Shown in pieces: positions 8,200 to 14,961 of a DNA stretch of 37,774 bases. Every line of letters starts with the position of its first letter. The first letter of the stretch is position 1. The notes beneath the pieces are model-generated. The model ran no database searches. It was not told where the DNA came from and was given only the letters and a program-made list of their open reading frames with translations. The position numbers were made by a program, and so were the translations under genes. The DNA comes from an uncultured Bacteroidales bacterium (GTDB lineage Bacteria > Bacteroidota > Bacteroidia > Bacteroidales > Bacteroidaceae), in assembly GCA_937906165.1 (NCBI GenBank), contig CALCYA010000094.1, forward strand, positions 1 through 37,774. Direction: 5' to 3'.

Positions 8200-8499
8200 T
8201 TACCAGCTTGCTTTTCTTACACCTGGGATAAGACCCTGTGATGCCATCTCACGGAACTGAATACGAGAGATACCGAAAAGGCGGATGTAACCCTTTGGAC
8301 GACCTGTCAGCTTGCAACGGTTGTGCAGGCGGATAGGGTTAGAGTTCAAAGGCAAATCCTGCAACTTGCGTGCTGCCTCGTAAGCCTCCTCAGGAGAACC
8401 TGTGTTGATGATCTTCTTAAGAGCCTCACGCTTTGCAGCGTATTTCTTGGCCAATTTTGCACGCTTTACCTCACGTGCTTTCATTGATTCTTTTGCCAT
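8200..8499 (-). CDS. rpsN: 30S ribosomal protein S14, long zinc-free form
   Basis: This 99-residue S14 carries a long N-terminal helix (MAKESMKAREVKRAKLAKKY) and the conserved C-terminal part NRCKLTGRPKGYIRLFGISR, ending GLIPGVRKASW. The roughly 61-residue zinc-binding form has two CxxC motifs. Here only one Cys is present, so this is the long, zinc-independent type. S14 sits in the 30S head near the decoding region. It lies 7 nt after rplE and before rpsH. Confidence 0.98.
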   Translation of the reverse strand: MAKESMKAREVKRAKLAKKYAAKREALKKIINTGSPEEAYEAARKLQDLPLNSNPIRLHNRCKLTGRPKGYIRLFGISRIQFREMASQGLIPGVRKASW

Positions 8500-8506
8500 A
8501 GTCTAC

Positions 8507-9064
8507 TTATGAATTTTTAGCATTTTTAAAAGGCAAACCAAACTCCTTCAACAGAGCATAACCCTCTTCGTCAGTCTTGGCAGTTGTCACGAATGTGATG
8601 TTCATACCGTTCAGACGCATGATGTTGTCGATATTGATCTCAGGGAAGATAATCTGCTCCTTGATACCCAAAGAGTAGTTACCGCTACCGTCGAACTTGC
8701 TCTCGATACCCTTGAAGTCACGGATACGTGGAAGAGCAACGCGCACCAGACGCTCGAGGAACTCGTACATGCGCTCACGACGCAGAGTTACCATAACGCC
8801 GATAGGCATCTTCTTACGCAACTTGAAGTTAGAGATATCCTTGCGAGAAACAGTAGCAACGGCCTTCTGACCTGTGATAGCTGTTACCTCGTTGATAGCG
8901 ACATCAATGATCTTCTTATCCTGAGTAGCCGCGCCGAGACCCTCGTTGATGACGATCTTCTTGAGCACGGGCACCTGCATTGCTGATGAATAGTTGAACT
9001 GCTTCATCAAAGCCGGAGCAATACGCTCGGCATATTCTTTTTTAAGGCTAGCTGTATTACTCAT
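8507..9064 (-). CDS. rplE: 50S ribosomal protein L5
   Basis: L5 binds 5S rRNA and contacts P-site tRNA. The protein is 185 residues from the ATG at 9064 (MSNTASLKKEYAERIAPALM). Family motifs are VPVLKKIVINEGLGAATQDK, ATVSRKDISNFKLRKKMPIG and LGIKEQIIFPEINID. A TTG two codons upstream would overlap the rplX stop and is a less likely start. Gene order rplX-rplE-rpsN is standard. Confidence 0.97.
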   Translation of the reverse strand: MSNTASLKKEYAERIAPALMKQFNYSSAMQVPVLKKIVINEGLGAATQDKKIIDVAINEVTAITGQKAVATVSRKDISNFKLRKKMPIGVMVTLRRERMYEFLERLVRVALPRIRDFKGIESKFDGSGNYSLGIKEQIIFPEINIDNIMRLNGMNITFVTTAKTDEEGYALLKEFGLPFKNAKNS

Positions 9065-9066
9065 TA

Positions 9067-9384
9067 TCAAATCTCCTCTCCTGATTTTTTAGCATAACGA
9101 ACCTTCTTTCCCTCAGCATTCACCTTGCGGCCGATGCGTGTAGCCTTACCTGACTTTGGATCAACCAAGTTGAGGTTAGACACGTGGATTGAAGCCTCCT
9201 GTTTTACAATACCTCCCTGGGGGTTCTTTGCGTTAGGCTTCGTGCTCTTAGAAACCATGTTAACGCCCTCTACGATGGCACGGTCCTTCTGCACGAGAAC
9301 CTGCAAAACCTTACCGGTCTTGCCCTTGTCCTCGCCAGCGTTTACGATGACCATATCACCTTTTTTGATATGTAATTTCTTCAT
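9067..9384 (-). CDS. rplX: 50S ribosomal protein L24
   Basis: The 105-residue protein begins MKKLHIKKGDMVIVNAGEDK with a KOW motif at about residues 7-35. It continues with VEGVNMVSKSTKPNAKNPQG and ends in a basic tail. L24 initiates 50S assembly and lies at the tunnel exit. It follows rplN by 19 nt, and its stop codon is 2 nt from the rplE start. Confidence 0.97.
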   Translation of the reverse strand: MKKLHIKKGDMVIVNAGEDKGKTGKVLQVLVQKDRAIVEGVNMVSKSTKPNAKNPQGGIVKQEASIHVSNLNLVDPKSGKATRIGRKVNAEGKKVRYAKKSGEEI

Positions 9385-9403
9385 TACTTCAAACTTTTAA
9401 AAA

Positions 9404-9772
9404 TTAAAGTACCTCTGGTGCCAATGACACAACCTTAGTATAATCAGTAGCACGAAGCTCACGCGCTACAGGACCGAAGATACGGCTGCCACGCATTTCA
9501 CCGGCATTGTTAAGCAGAATGCAGGCGTTGTCGTCGAAACGGATGTAAGAACCGTCCTGACGGCGAACCTCTTTCTTAGTACGAACAATAAGAGCCTTTG
9601 AAACGACTCCCTTCTTCAGATCGCTTGAGGGGATAACGCTCTTCACAGAGACTACGATCACATCCCCGACAGAAGCATAGCGGCGACGTGTACCACCGAG
9701 TACACGGATACAGAGAGCCTCCTTGGCACCGCTATTATCACATACTGTAAGTCTTGATTCTACCTGTATCAT
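9404..9772 (-). CDS. rplN: 50S ribosomal protein L14
   Basis: The 122-residue protein starts MIQVESRLTVCDNSGAKEAL and includes the L14 signature (RYASVGDVIVVSVK, then KGVVSKALIVRTKKEVRRQD). The end, VARELRATDYTKVVSLAPEV, is typical. L14 contacts 16S helix 14 at an intersubunit bridge and is the docking site for the silencing factor RsfS. The gene follows rpsQ by 2 nt. Confidence 0.98.
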   Translation of the reverse strand: MIQVESRLTVCDNSGAKEALCIRVLGGTRRRYASVGDVIVVSVKSVIPSSDLKKGVVSKALIVRTKKEVRRQDGSYIRFDDNACILLNNAGEMRGSRIFGPVARELRATDYTKVVSLAPEVL

Positions 9773-9774
9773 AA

Positions 9775-10026
9775 TTACTTAACTTTTTCGATGATTTCAA
9801 CTAATCTCCATCTCTTGGTCTTGCTCAAGGGACGTGTCTCCATAATGCGAACTGTATCGCCTATAGAGCACTCCTGCTTCTCATCGTGTACGTGATATTT
9901 CTTTGTTCTGCTCACGAATTTACCATAGATGGGGTGCTTCTCTTTAAACTTTGCAGCAACGGTGATTGTCTTCTCCATCTTATTGCTGAGAACCACACCG
10001 GTACGCTCTTTTCTCAAATTTCTCAT
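9775..10026 (-). CDS. rpsQ: 30S ribosomal protein S17
   Basis: The 83-residue OB-fold protein starts MRNLRKERTGVVLSNKMEKT and includes KYHVHDEKQECSIGDTVRIM and TRPLSKTKRWRLVEI. S17 is a primary binder of 16S rRNA. It comes after rpmC by 9 nt and just before rplN. The order rplP-rpmC-rpsQ is the conserved end of the S10 part. Confidence 0.98.
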   Translation of the reverse strand: MRNLRKERTGVVLSNKMEKTITVAAKFKEKHPIYGKFVSRTKKYHVHDEKQECSIGDTVRIMETRPLSKTKRWRLVEIIEKVK

Positions 10027-10035
10027 AAGTCTTAT

Positions 10036-10230
10036 TTATTTATTTAATTCGCGAGAGCGCAACTCACCCTTCATGCGCGCGATGTCGCGACGCAACTGCT
10101 TCAACGACTCAGGGTTCTCCAATGGTGAAATTGCGTGATTCAACTTCATCTGGGCATAACGAGTAACATCAGCCTCAACTCTTTCCTTAAGCTCTGCTGT
10201 AGAAAGCTCTCTAATTTCTGCTATTTTCAT
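10036..10230 (-). CDS. rpmC: 50S ribosomal protein L29
   Basis: This 64-residue, two-helix protein starts MKIAEIRELSTAELKERVEA and ends with LKQLRRDIARMKGELRSREL, which fits the L29 coiled hairpin. L29 sits beside L23 at the tunnel exit, where targeting factors dock. The gene starts 2 nt after the rplP stop codon. Confidence 0.97.
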   Translation of the reverse strand: MKIAEIRELSTAELKERVEADVTRYAQMKLNHAISPLENPESLKQLRRDIARMKGELRSRELNK

Positions 10231-10232
10231 AA

Positions 10233-10661
10233 TTATGCCTTATTATAATCGTAATCGCGTCTAACAATAAACTTAGTAGTAACAGGCAGCTTCTGAGCAG
10301 CGAGACGCAAAGCCTCCTTTGCTACATCGAATGAAACGCCCTCAATCTCGATAAGGATACGACCCGGTGTAACGGGGAATACAAAGCCCTCTGGATCACC
10401 CTTACCCTTACCCATACGTACGTCGGCAGGCTTACGAGTGATTGGTTTATCGGGGAAAACACGGAGCCAAACCTGACCCTGGCGCTGCATGTAGCGTGTA
10501 ACCGCAATACGAGCAGCCTCAATCTGGCGGCCATTCAACCATTTGTACTGCAGACACTTGATTCCGAAAGAACCGAATGCGAGCTGGTTACCGCGAGTTG
10601 CGAAACCTTTCTGCACACCGTGCTGCACTCTTCTATATTTTGTCTTTTTAGGCTGTAACAT
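10233..10661 (-). CDS. rplP: 50S ribosomal protein L16
   Basis: The 142-residue protein begins MLQPKKTKYRRVQHGVQKGF. It contains the family region LNGRQIEAARIAVTRYMQRQ and WLRVFPDKPITRKPADVRMG, and the GKGDPEGFVFPVTPGRILIE segment that approaches the A-site tRNA. The gene lies 20 nt after rpsC and 2 nt before rpmC. Confidence 0.98.
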   Translation of the reverse strand: MLQPKKTKYRRVQHGVQKGFATRGNQLAFGSFGIKCLQYKWLNGRQIEAARIAVTRYMQRQGQVWLRVFPDKPITRKPADVRMGKGKGDPEGFVFPVTPGRILIEIEGVSFDVAKEALRLAAQKLPVTTKFIVRRDYDYNKA

Positions 10662-10681
10662 AATTCTTGAAATTCAATTCG

Positions 10682-11410
10682 TTAGCGATTGTTGTTTTTC
10701 TTACGTTTGAAGTTTCTTCCGCCAGCCTGGTTGTTGTTGAAACCGCTCTCCTTGCTCTGTGTAAAGTTAGGAGCCAAGTCTCTCTTACCATAAACCTCGC
10801 CACGGCAAATCCAAACCTTGATACCAAGGATACCAACCTTTGTCAAAGCCTCTGCCTGGCAGTAGTCGATATCAGCACGGAATGTGTGCAGTGGAGTACG
10901 ACCCTCCTTGTACATCTCTGAACGAGCCATCTCGGCACCGTTCAAGCGGCCTGAAATCTGGATCTTGATACCCTCAGCACCCATGCGCATTGTGTTAGCA
11001 ATAGCGGTCTTGATTGCGCGACGGTATGCGATCTTACCCTCTACCTGACGTGCGATGCTGTTAGCAACGATAGTAGCGTCAAGCTCAAGTTTCTTAACTT
11101 CAAAAATATTAATCTGTATCTCCTTGTCAGTGATCTTCTTCAACTCCTCCTTCAATTTGTCAACCTCCTGACCACCCTTACCGATGATGATACCGGGCTT
11201 AGCGGTACAAACGGTAATTGTAACAAGCTTCAAAGTACGCTCGATGACAATCTTAGAAACGCTAGCCTTAGCCAGACGTACATTAAGGTATTTTCTGATC
11301 TTTGAATCTTCAACCAATTCGTCACCGTAGTTCTTACCACCGTACCAGTTGGAATCCCATCCTCTGATGATACCTAATCGATTACTAATTGGATTAACCT
11401 TCTGTCCCAT
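10682..11410 (-). CDS. rpsC: 30S ribosomal protein S3
   Basis: S3 lines the mRNA entry tunnel and has helicase-related residues. The protein is 242 residues and starts MGQKVNPISNRLGIIRGWDS. A type II KH domain lies at about residues 40-110 with the motif KPGIIIGKGGQEVDKLKEEL. The C-terminal domain contains RRAIKTAIANTMRMGAEGIK and SGRLNGAEMARSE. The C terminus is rich in Asn, Lys and Arg. Its first 17 bases overlap the end of rplV in another frame. Confidence 0.98.
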   Translation of the reverse strand: MGQKVNPISNRLGIIRGWDSNWYGGKNYGDELVEDSKIRKYLNVRLAKASVSKIVIERTLKLVTITVCTAKPGIIIGKGGQEVDKLKEELKKITDKEIQINIFEVKKLELDATIVANSIARQVEGKIAYRRAIKTAIANTMRMGAEGIKIQISGRLNGAEMARSEMYKEGRTPLHTFRADIDYCQAEALTKVGILGIKVWICRGEVYGKRDLAPNFTQSKESGFNNNQAGGRNFKRKKNNNR

Positions 11411-11828
11411 TGCTTTCTACTTTTTTATTGTCATTACTTACTTTAGTGTCCACGTAGATTGTAACGTGGTTGGAACGCTTACGGATTCTGTATCCGCGAC
11501 CCTGAGGTGCAGGGCGCATACGATAAAGTGTGCGTGCCTCATCTACAAAGATCTGTGAGATGTACAGCTCGCCATTCTCGGCCTTGCGCTCGTTCTTCTG
11601 CTCCCAGTTAGCGATAGCAGAACGCAACAGTTTCTCAACGTTGTAAGAAGCGGCCTTTGTCGAGAATCTCAAGACACCGAGTGCACGACCTACCTCCATA
11701 CCACGAACCATATCAGCGACCAGGCGCATCTTGCGTGGAGAAGATGGGATATCGTTTGCACTGGCGAAATAAAGGCTCTTGCGTGCCTCTTTTCTCTTGT
11801 CAGCAGCTAGTTTTTTTCTTGCTCCCAT
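11394..11828 (-). CDS. rplV: 50S ribosomal protein L22
   Basis: The 144-residue protein starts MGARKKLAADKRKEARKSLY. It holds the L22 core (SPRKMRLVADMVRGMEVGRA) and the long beta hairpin that lines the exit tunnel (MRPAPQGRGYRIRKRSNHVT). The hydrophilic tail after about residue 128 (KVSNDNKKVESNGTEG) extends beyond the E. coli protein and is encoded partly over the start of rpsC. Macrolide-relevant hairpin residues show no obvious deletion. Confidence 0.97.
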   Translation of the reverse strand: MGARKKLAADKRKEARKSLYFASANDIPSSPRKMRLVADMVRGMEVGRALGVLRFSTKAASYNVEKLLRSAIANWEQKNERKAENGELYISQIFVDEARTLYRMRPAPQGRGYRIRKRSNHVTIYVDTKVSNDNKKVESNGTEG

Positions 11829-11865
11829 TATATTATCTTATTTTATTCTGTTTTATAATACCTGT

Positions 11866-12135
11866 TTATTTCTTACGGTTACCAGAGTGACCACGGAAAG
11901 TACGTGTAGGAGCGAACTCGCCCAACTTGTGACCTACCATGTTTTCTGTAACGTAAACAGGGATGAATTTATTACCGTTATGAACAGCTATAGTGTGTCC
12001 CACAAAATCGGGAGAAATCATAGAAGCACGAGCCCAAGACTTGATGACCGATTTCTTACCGCTCTCGTTCATGGCAAGCACTTTGCTCTCCAACTTTACA
12101 TTGATATATGGACCTTTTTTTAATGAACGACTCAT
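11866..12135 (-). CDS. rpsS: 30S ribosomal protein S19
   Basis: The 89-residue protein starts MSRSLKKGPYINVKLESKVL and includes IKSWARASMISPDFVGHTIA, HNGNKFIPVYVTENMVGHKL and TRTFRGHSGNRKK, the complete S19 pattern. S19 forms a complex with S13 at the 30S head. It follows rplB by 24 nt and precedes rplV by 37 nt. Confidence 0.98.
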   Translation of the reverse strand: MSRSLKKGPYINVKLESKVLAMNESGKKSVIKSWARASMISPDFVGHTIAVHNGNKFIPVYVTENMVGHKLGEFAPTRTFRGHSGNRKK

Positions 12136-12159
12136 ATTATTTCAAAAATTTCCTTATTA

Positions 12160-12984
12160 TTACTTCTTTCTTCTCTCAATAATGTACTTTGAAGACTGCT
12201 TCTTAGGTGCACGAGTCTTGAGACCCTTAGCGTACAAGCCCTTACGTGAACGTGGGTGACCACCTGAAGCACGGCCCTCACCACCACCCATCGGGTGATC
12301 TACAGGGTTCATAACAACACCACGGTTGTGAGGACGACGACCCAACCAACGTGAACGACCAGCCTTACCAGAAGACTCGAGTGCGTGGTCTGAATTACCC
12401 ACTGTACCTACTGTAGCACGGCAAGTACCGAGGATACGGCGAACCTCACCTGAAGGCAACTTGATTACACAGTAGTTCTCGTCACGAGAAACGATCTGTG
12501 CGAAGTTACCGGCTGAACGGACGAGGATAGCACCCTGTCCAGGGCGGAGCTCGATGTTGTGAACTACAGTACCGATAGGAATGTTCTTCAAAGGAAGAGC
12601 GTTACCTACCTCGGGAGCTGCATCAGCACCTGACATCAGAACTGCGCCAACCTCCAAACCATTAGGAGCAATTATGTATGATTTAACACCATCAGCATAG
12701 CAAAGAAGTGCAATACGAGCTGAACGGTTAGGATCATACTCGATTGTCTTTACTGTAGCTGGAATACCGTCTCTGTTACGCTTGAAGTCGATAAAACGGA
12801 ATTTACGTTTGTGACCACCGCCTCTGTAGCGCATAGTCATCTTACCGTCGTTGTTACGTCCGCCTGTTGAACGCTTACCGGTTACAAGCGATTTCTCTGG
12901 TACCGTAGCAGTGATCTCTTCAAAGGTACCAATAATCTTATGTCTCTGGCCCGGTGTTGTAGGCTTAAATTTACGTACTGCCAT
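12160..12984 (-). CDS. rplB: 50S ribosomal protein L2
   Basis: L2 is needed for subunit association and peptidyl transfer. The protein is 274 residues. The N-terminal OB domain begins MAVRKFKPTTPGQRHKI, and the SH3-like domain follows. The C-terminal loop HPMGGGEGRASGGHPRSRKG contains the histidine (in MNPVDHPMGGGEG) that reaches toward the peptidyl-transferase centre. It follows rplW by 5 nt, as in other S10 clusters. Confidence 0.98.
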   Translation of the reverse strand: MAVRKFKPTTPGQRHKIIGTFEEITATVPEKSLVTGKRSTGGRNNDGKMTMRYRGGGHKRKFRFIDFKRNRDGIPATVKTIEYDPNRSARIALLCYADGVKSYIIAPNGLEVGAVLMSGADAAPEVGNALPLKNIPIGTVVHNIELRPGQGAILVRSAGNFAQIVSRDENYCVIKLPSGEVRRILGTCRATVGTVGNSDHALESSGKAGRSRWLGRRPHNRGVVMNPVDHPMGGGEGRASGGHPRSRKGLYAKGLKTRAPKKQSSKYIIERRKK

Positions 12985-12989
12985 CTTTA

Positions 12990-13280
12990 TTAAATGTTAC
13001 TATAAAAATCAATAGTATCGCCCTCCTTCAATGTGACGATAGCCTTCTTTACAGCGTTTGTACGGCCTTTCACAAAGCCTGCCTTTGTGTAACGGCTCTT
13101 GTTCTTGCCTGAGTAGTTCATTGTGTTAACGTCTACTACTGTTACATTGTACAACGCCTCAATCTCCTTCTTAATCACCAACTTGTTAGCCTCTGGGCGA
13201 ACAACAAAACCAAAGCGGTTGAACTTGTCAGTGATGTTTGTCATCTTCTCAGTGACAATAGGTTTAATCAATACTCCCAT
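12990..13280 (-). CDS. rplW: 50S ribosomal protein L23
   Basis: The 96-residue protein begins MGVLIKPIVTEKMTNITDKF and has the L23 body (IEALYNVTVVDVNTMNYSGK, then NKSRYTKAGFVKGRTNAVKK). L23 is the docking site for trigger factor and the signal recognition particle at the exit tunnel. The ATG at 13280 is preceded at 7 nt by AAGGAGG (13288-13294), an unusually good Shine-Dalgarno match for this phylum. A TTG at 13286 overlaps the rplD stop codon and is unlikely. Confidence 0.97.
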   Translation of the reverse strand: MGVLIKPIVTEKMTNITDKFNRFGFVVRPEANKLVIKKEIEALYNVTVVDVNTMNYSGKNKSRYTKAGFVKGRTNAVKKAIVTLKEGDTIDFYSNI

Positions 13281-13282
13281 TT

Positions 13283-13924
13283 TCAAGCCTCCTTAGTATT
13301 AGTTAGTGTATTGTTAATAATCTCGAGTGAACTTTCAGTCACAACCAAAACCTCGGCATTCATTATACCATAGGTATTAATGTCCGAAGCAATAGCCATT
13401 TGAGTTCCCTTCAAATTTCTGGCTGACAAATATACTGCTTTATTGCTAGATGGCAAAACGAAGAGTTGTTTTCTTTCAGAAACTTTAAGATTATTTAACA
13501 CCTCGATAAAAGCCTTAGTGCTTGGGGTCTCAAAATTGAAGTCCTCAACAACAACAATAGCATTGTCAATAGCCTTCTGAGCAAGAGCCGACTTGCGAGC
13601 AAGCTGCTTTACCTTCTTGTTCAATTTGAAGCTATAGTCACGTGGAGTTGGACCGAAAACTCTGGCACCACCTACCAACAGAGGTGAGTTGATATCACCA
13701 CGACGTGCACCGCCACCACCTTTCTGGCGACCGAGCTTACGTGTTGAACCAGACATTTCGCTTCTCTCCTTAGACTTGTGTGTTCCCTGACGCTGAGCAG
13801 CGAGGTACTGGCGTACTGCCATATAAACTACGTGCTCGTTTGGCTCGATGCCGAAGATAGATTCGTCTAACGTAACCTTTCTTCCGGTGTTTTCACCCTT
13901 AATATTTAATACGTTGACTTCCAT
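13283..13924 (-). CDS. rplD: 50S ribosomal protein L4
   Basis: The protein is 213 residues and starts MEVNVLNIKGENTGRKVTLD. The long loop that enters the exit tunnel is visible as KLGRQKGGGGARRGDINSPL followed by GGARVFGPTPRDYSFKLNKK. The C-terminal domain has RNLKGTQMAIASDINTYGIM. In E. coli L4 also represses the S10 operon by attenuation; no evidence for that is visible here. Its ATG overlaps the rplC stop by 1 nt. Confidence 0.98.
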   Translation of the reverse strand: MEVNVLNIKGENTGRKVTLDESIFGIEPNEHVVYMAVRQYLAAQRQGTHKSKERSEMSGSTRKLGRQKGGGGARRGDINSPLLVGGARVFGPTPRDYSFKLNKKVKQLARKSALAQKAIDNAIVVVEDFNFETPSTKAFIEVLNNLKVSERKQLFVLPSSNKAVYLSARNLKGTQMAIASDINTYGIMNAEVLVVTESSLEIINNTLTNTKEA

Positions 13925-14541
13925 TACTTTTCAATTATAACGATTGAACCATTGTAACCTGGAACCGAACCCTTGATAACCAACAGGTTGTGCTCAGGAA
14001 TAACCTTTAACACTTGAAGATTGTGTGTAGTAACACGCACGTTACCCATCTGTCCACCCATGCGGAGACCTTTGAAGACCTTAGCTGGATAAGAACAAGC
14101 ACCGATTGAACCCGGCTTGCGGGCGCGGTTGTGCTGACCGTGAGTAGCCTGACCTACACCACCAAAATTGTGTCTTTTAACGACACCCTGGAATCCTTTA
14201 CCCTTTGAAGTACCTGTTACGCTAACGTAAGCGGCATCTGCAAAAAGATCCACTGTGAGTACATCGCCCAAGTTGAGCTCTGTCTCATAACCCTTGAACT
14301 CGGCCAAGTGGCGCTTGGGAGTTACACCAGCCTTCTTGAAGTGACCTGCAAGAGGAGCGTTTACACGGCTCTCCTTCTGATCCTGGAAACCGAGCTGAAC
14401 AGCCTCATAACCGTCCTTCTCAATTGTCTTCACCTGTGTAACTGCGCAAGGACCTGCTTCGATAACAGTGCATGGAACATTCTTACCATCGGCACTGAAA
14501 ACGGACATCATTCCGATTTTTTTTCCTAATAATCCTGGCAT
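13924..14541 (-). CDS. rplC: 50S ribosomal protein L3
   Basis: The 205-residue protein starts MPGLLGKKIGMMSVFSADGK. The extended loop reaching the peptidyl-transferase centre is TGTSKGKGFQGVVKRHNFGG, then ATHGQHNRARKPGSIGACSY. The glutamine in the THGQHNR segment is the position methylated by PrmB in E. coli. L3 starts 50S assembly. It follows rpsJ by 38 nt and overlaps rplD by 1 nt. Confidence 0.98.
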   Translation of the reverse strand: MPGLLGKKIGMMSVFSADGKNVPCTVIEAGPCAVTQVKTIEKDGYEAVQLGFQDQKESRVNAPLAGHFKKAGVTPKRHLAEFKGYETELNLGDVLTVDLFADAAYVSVTGTSKGKGFQGVVKRHNFGGVGQATHGQHNRARKPGSIGACSYPAKVFKGLRMGGQMGNVRVTTHNLQVLKVIPEHNLLVIKGSVPGYNGSIVIIEK

Positions 14542-14579
14542 TTCAGTTTAATTTAAATAAGTTGATAAATACATTAAAA

Positions 14580-14885
14580 TTACACTTTAATCTCGACCTC
14601 AACACCTGAAGGAAGCTCAAGCTTCATGAGAGCATCGACTGTCTTGGTTGTAGAACTGTAGATGTCGATAAGTCTCTTGAAAGAGGAAAGCTGGAACTGC
14701 TCACGGCTCTTCTTGTTAACGAAGGTAGAGCGGTTAACTGTAAAAATACGCTTGTGTGTCGGCAATGGAATAGGACCGCTAACGATTGCGCCTGTGGCCT
14801 TCACTGTCTTTACAATCTTCTCAGCTGACTTGTCAACCAAGTTGTGATCATAAGATTTAAGTTTGATTCTAATTTTCTGACTCAT
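14580..14885 (-). CDS. rpsJ: 30S ribosomal protein S10
   Basis: This 101-residue protein begins MSQKIRIKLKSYDHNLVDKS, contains SGPIPLPTHKRIFTVNRSTF and KKSREQFQLSSFKRLIDIYS, and ends ELPSGVEVEIKV. S10 is part of the 30S head and, with NusB, of antitermination complexes. It opens the S10 segment and is separated from fusA by 76 nt holding an unusual hairpin. Confidence 0.98.
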   Translation of the reverse strand: MSQKIRIKLKSYDHNLVDKSAEKIVKTVKATGAIVSGPIPLPTHKRIFTVNRSTFVNKKSREQFQLSSFKRLIDIYSSTTKTVDALMKLELPSGVEVEIKV

Positions 14886-14916
14886 GTCTATTTAAATGTT
14901 AATATAATTTATAATT

Positions 14917-14959
14917 GCCTGCCGGTTAAGAGTCATTCGCTAACCGGCAGGCTTTTTTT
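14917..14959 (+). terminator. Plus-strand intrinsic terminator inside the minus-strand operon
   Basis: A perfect 12-bp stem (GCCTGCCGGTTA at 14917-14928 with its complement at 14941-14952) around a 12-nt loop is followed on the plus strand by seven T residues. This is a textbook intrinsic terminator for plus-strand transcripts. For the minus-strand fusA-rpsJ message the U tract is on the wrong side, so the mRNA would form the hairpin but is not expected to terminate efficiently. Confidence 0.8.
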
Positions 14960-14961
14960 AT

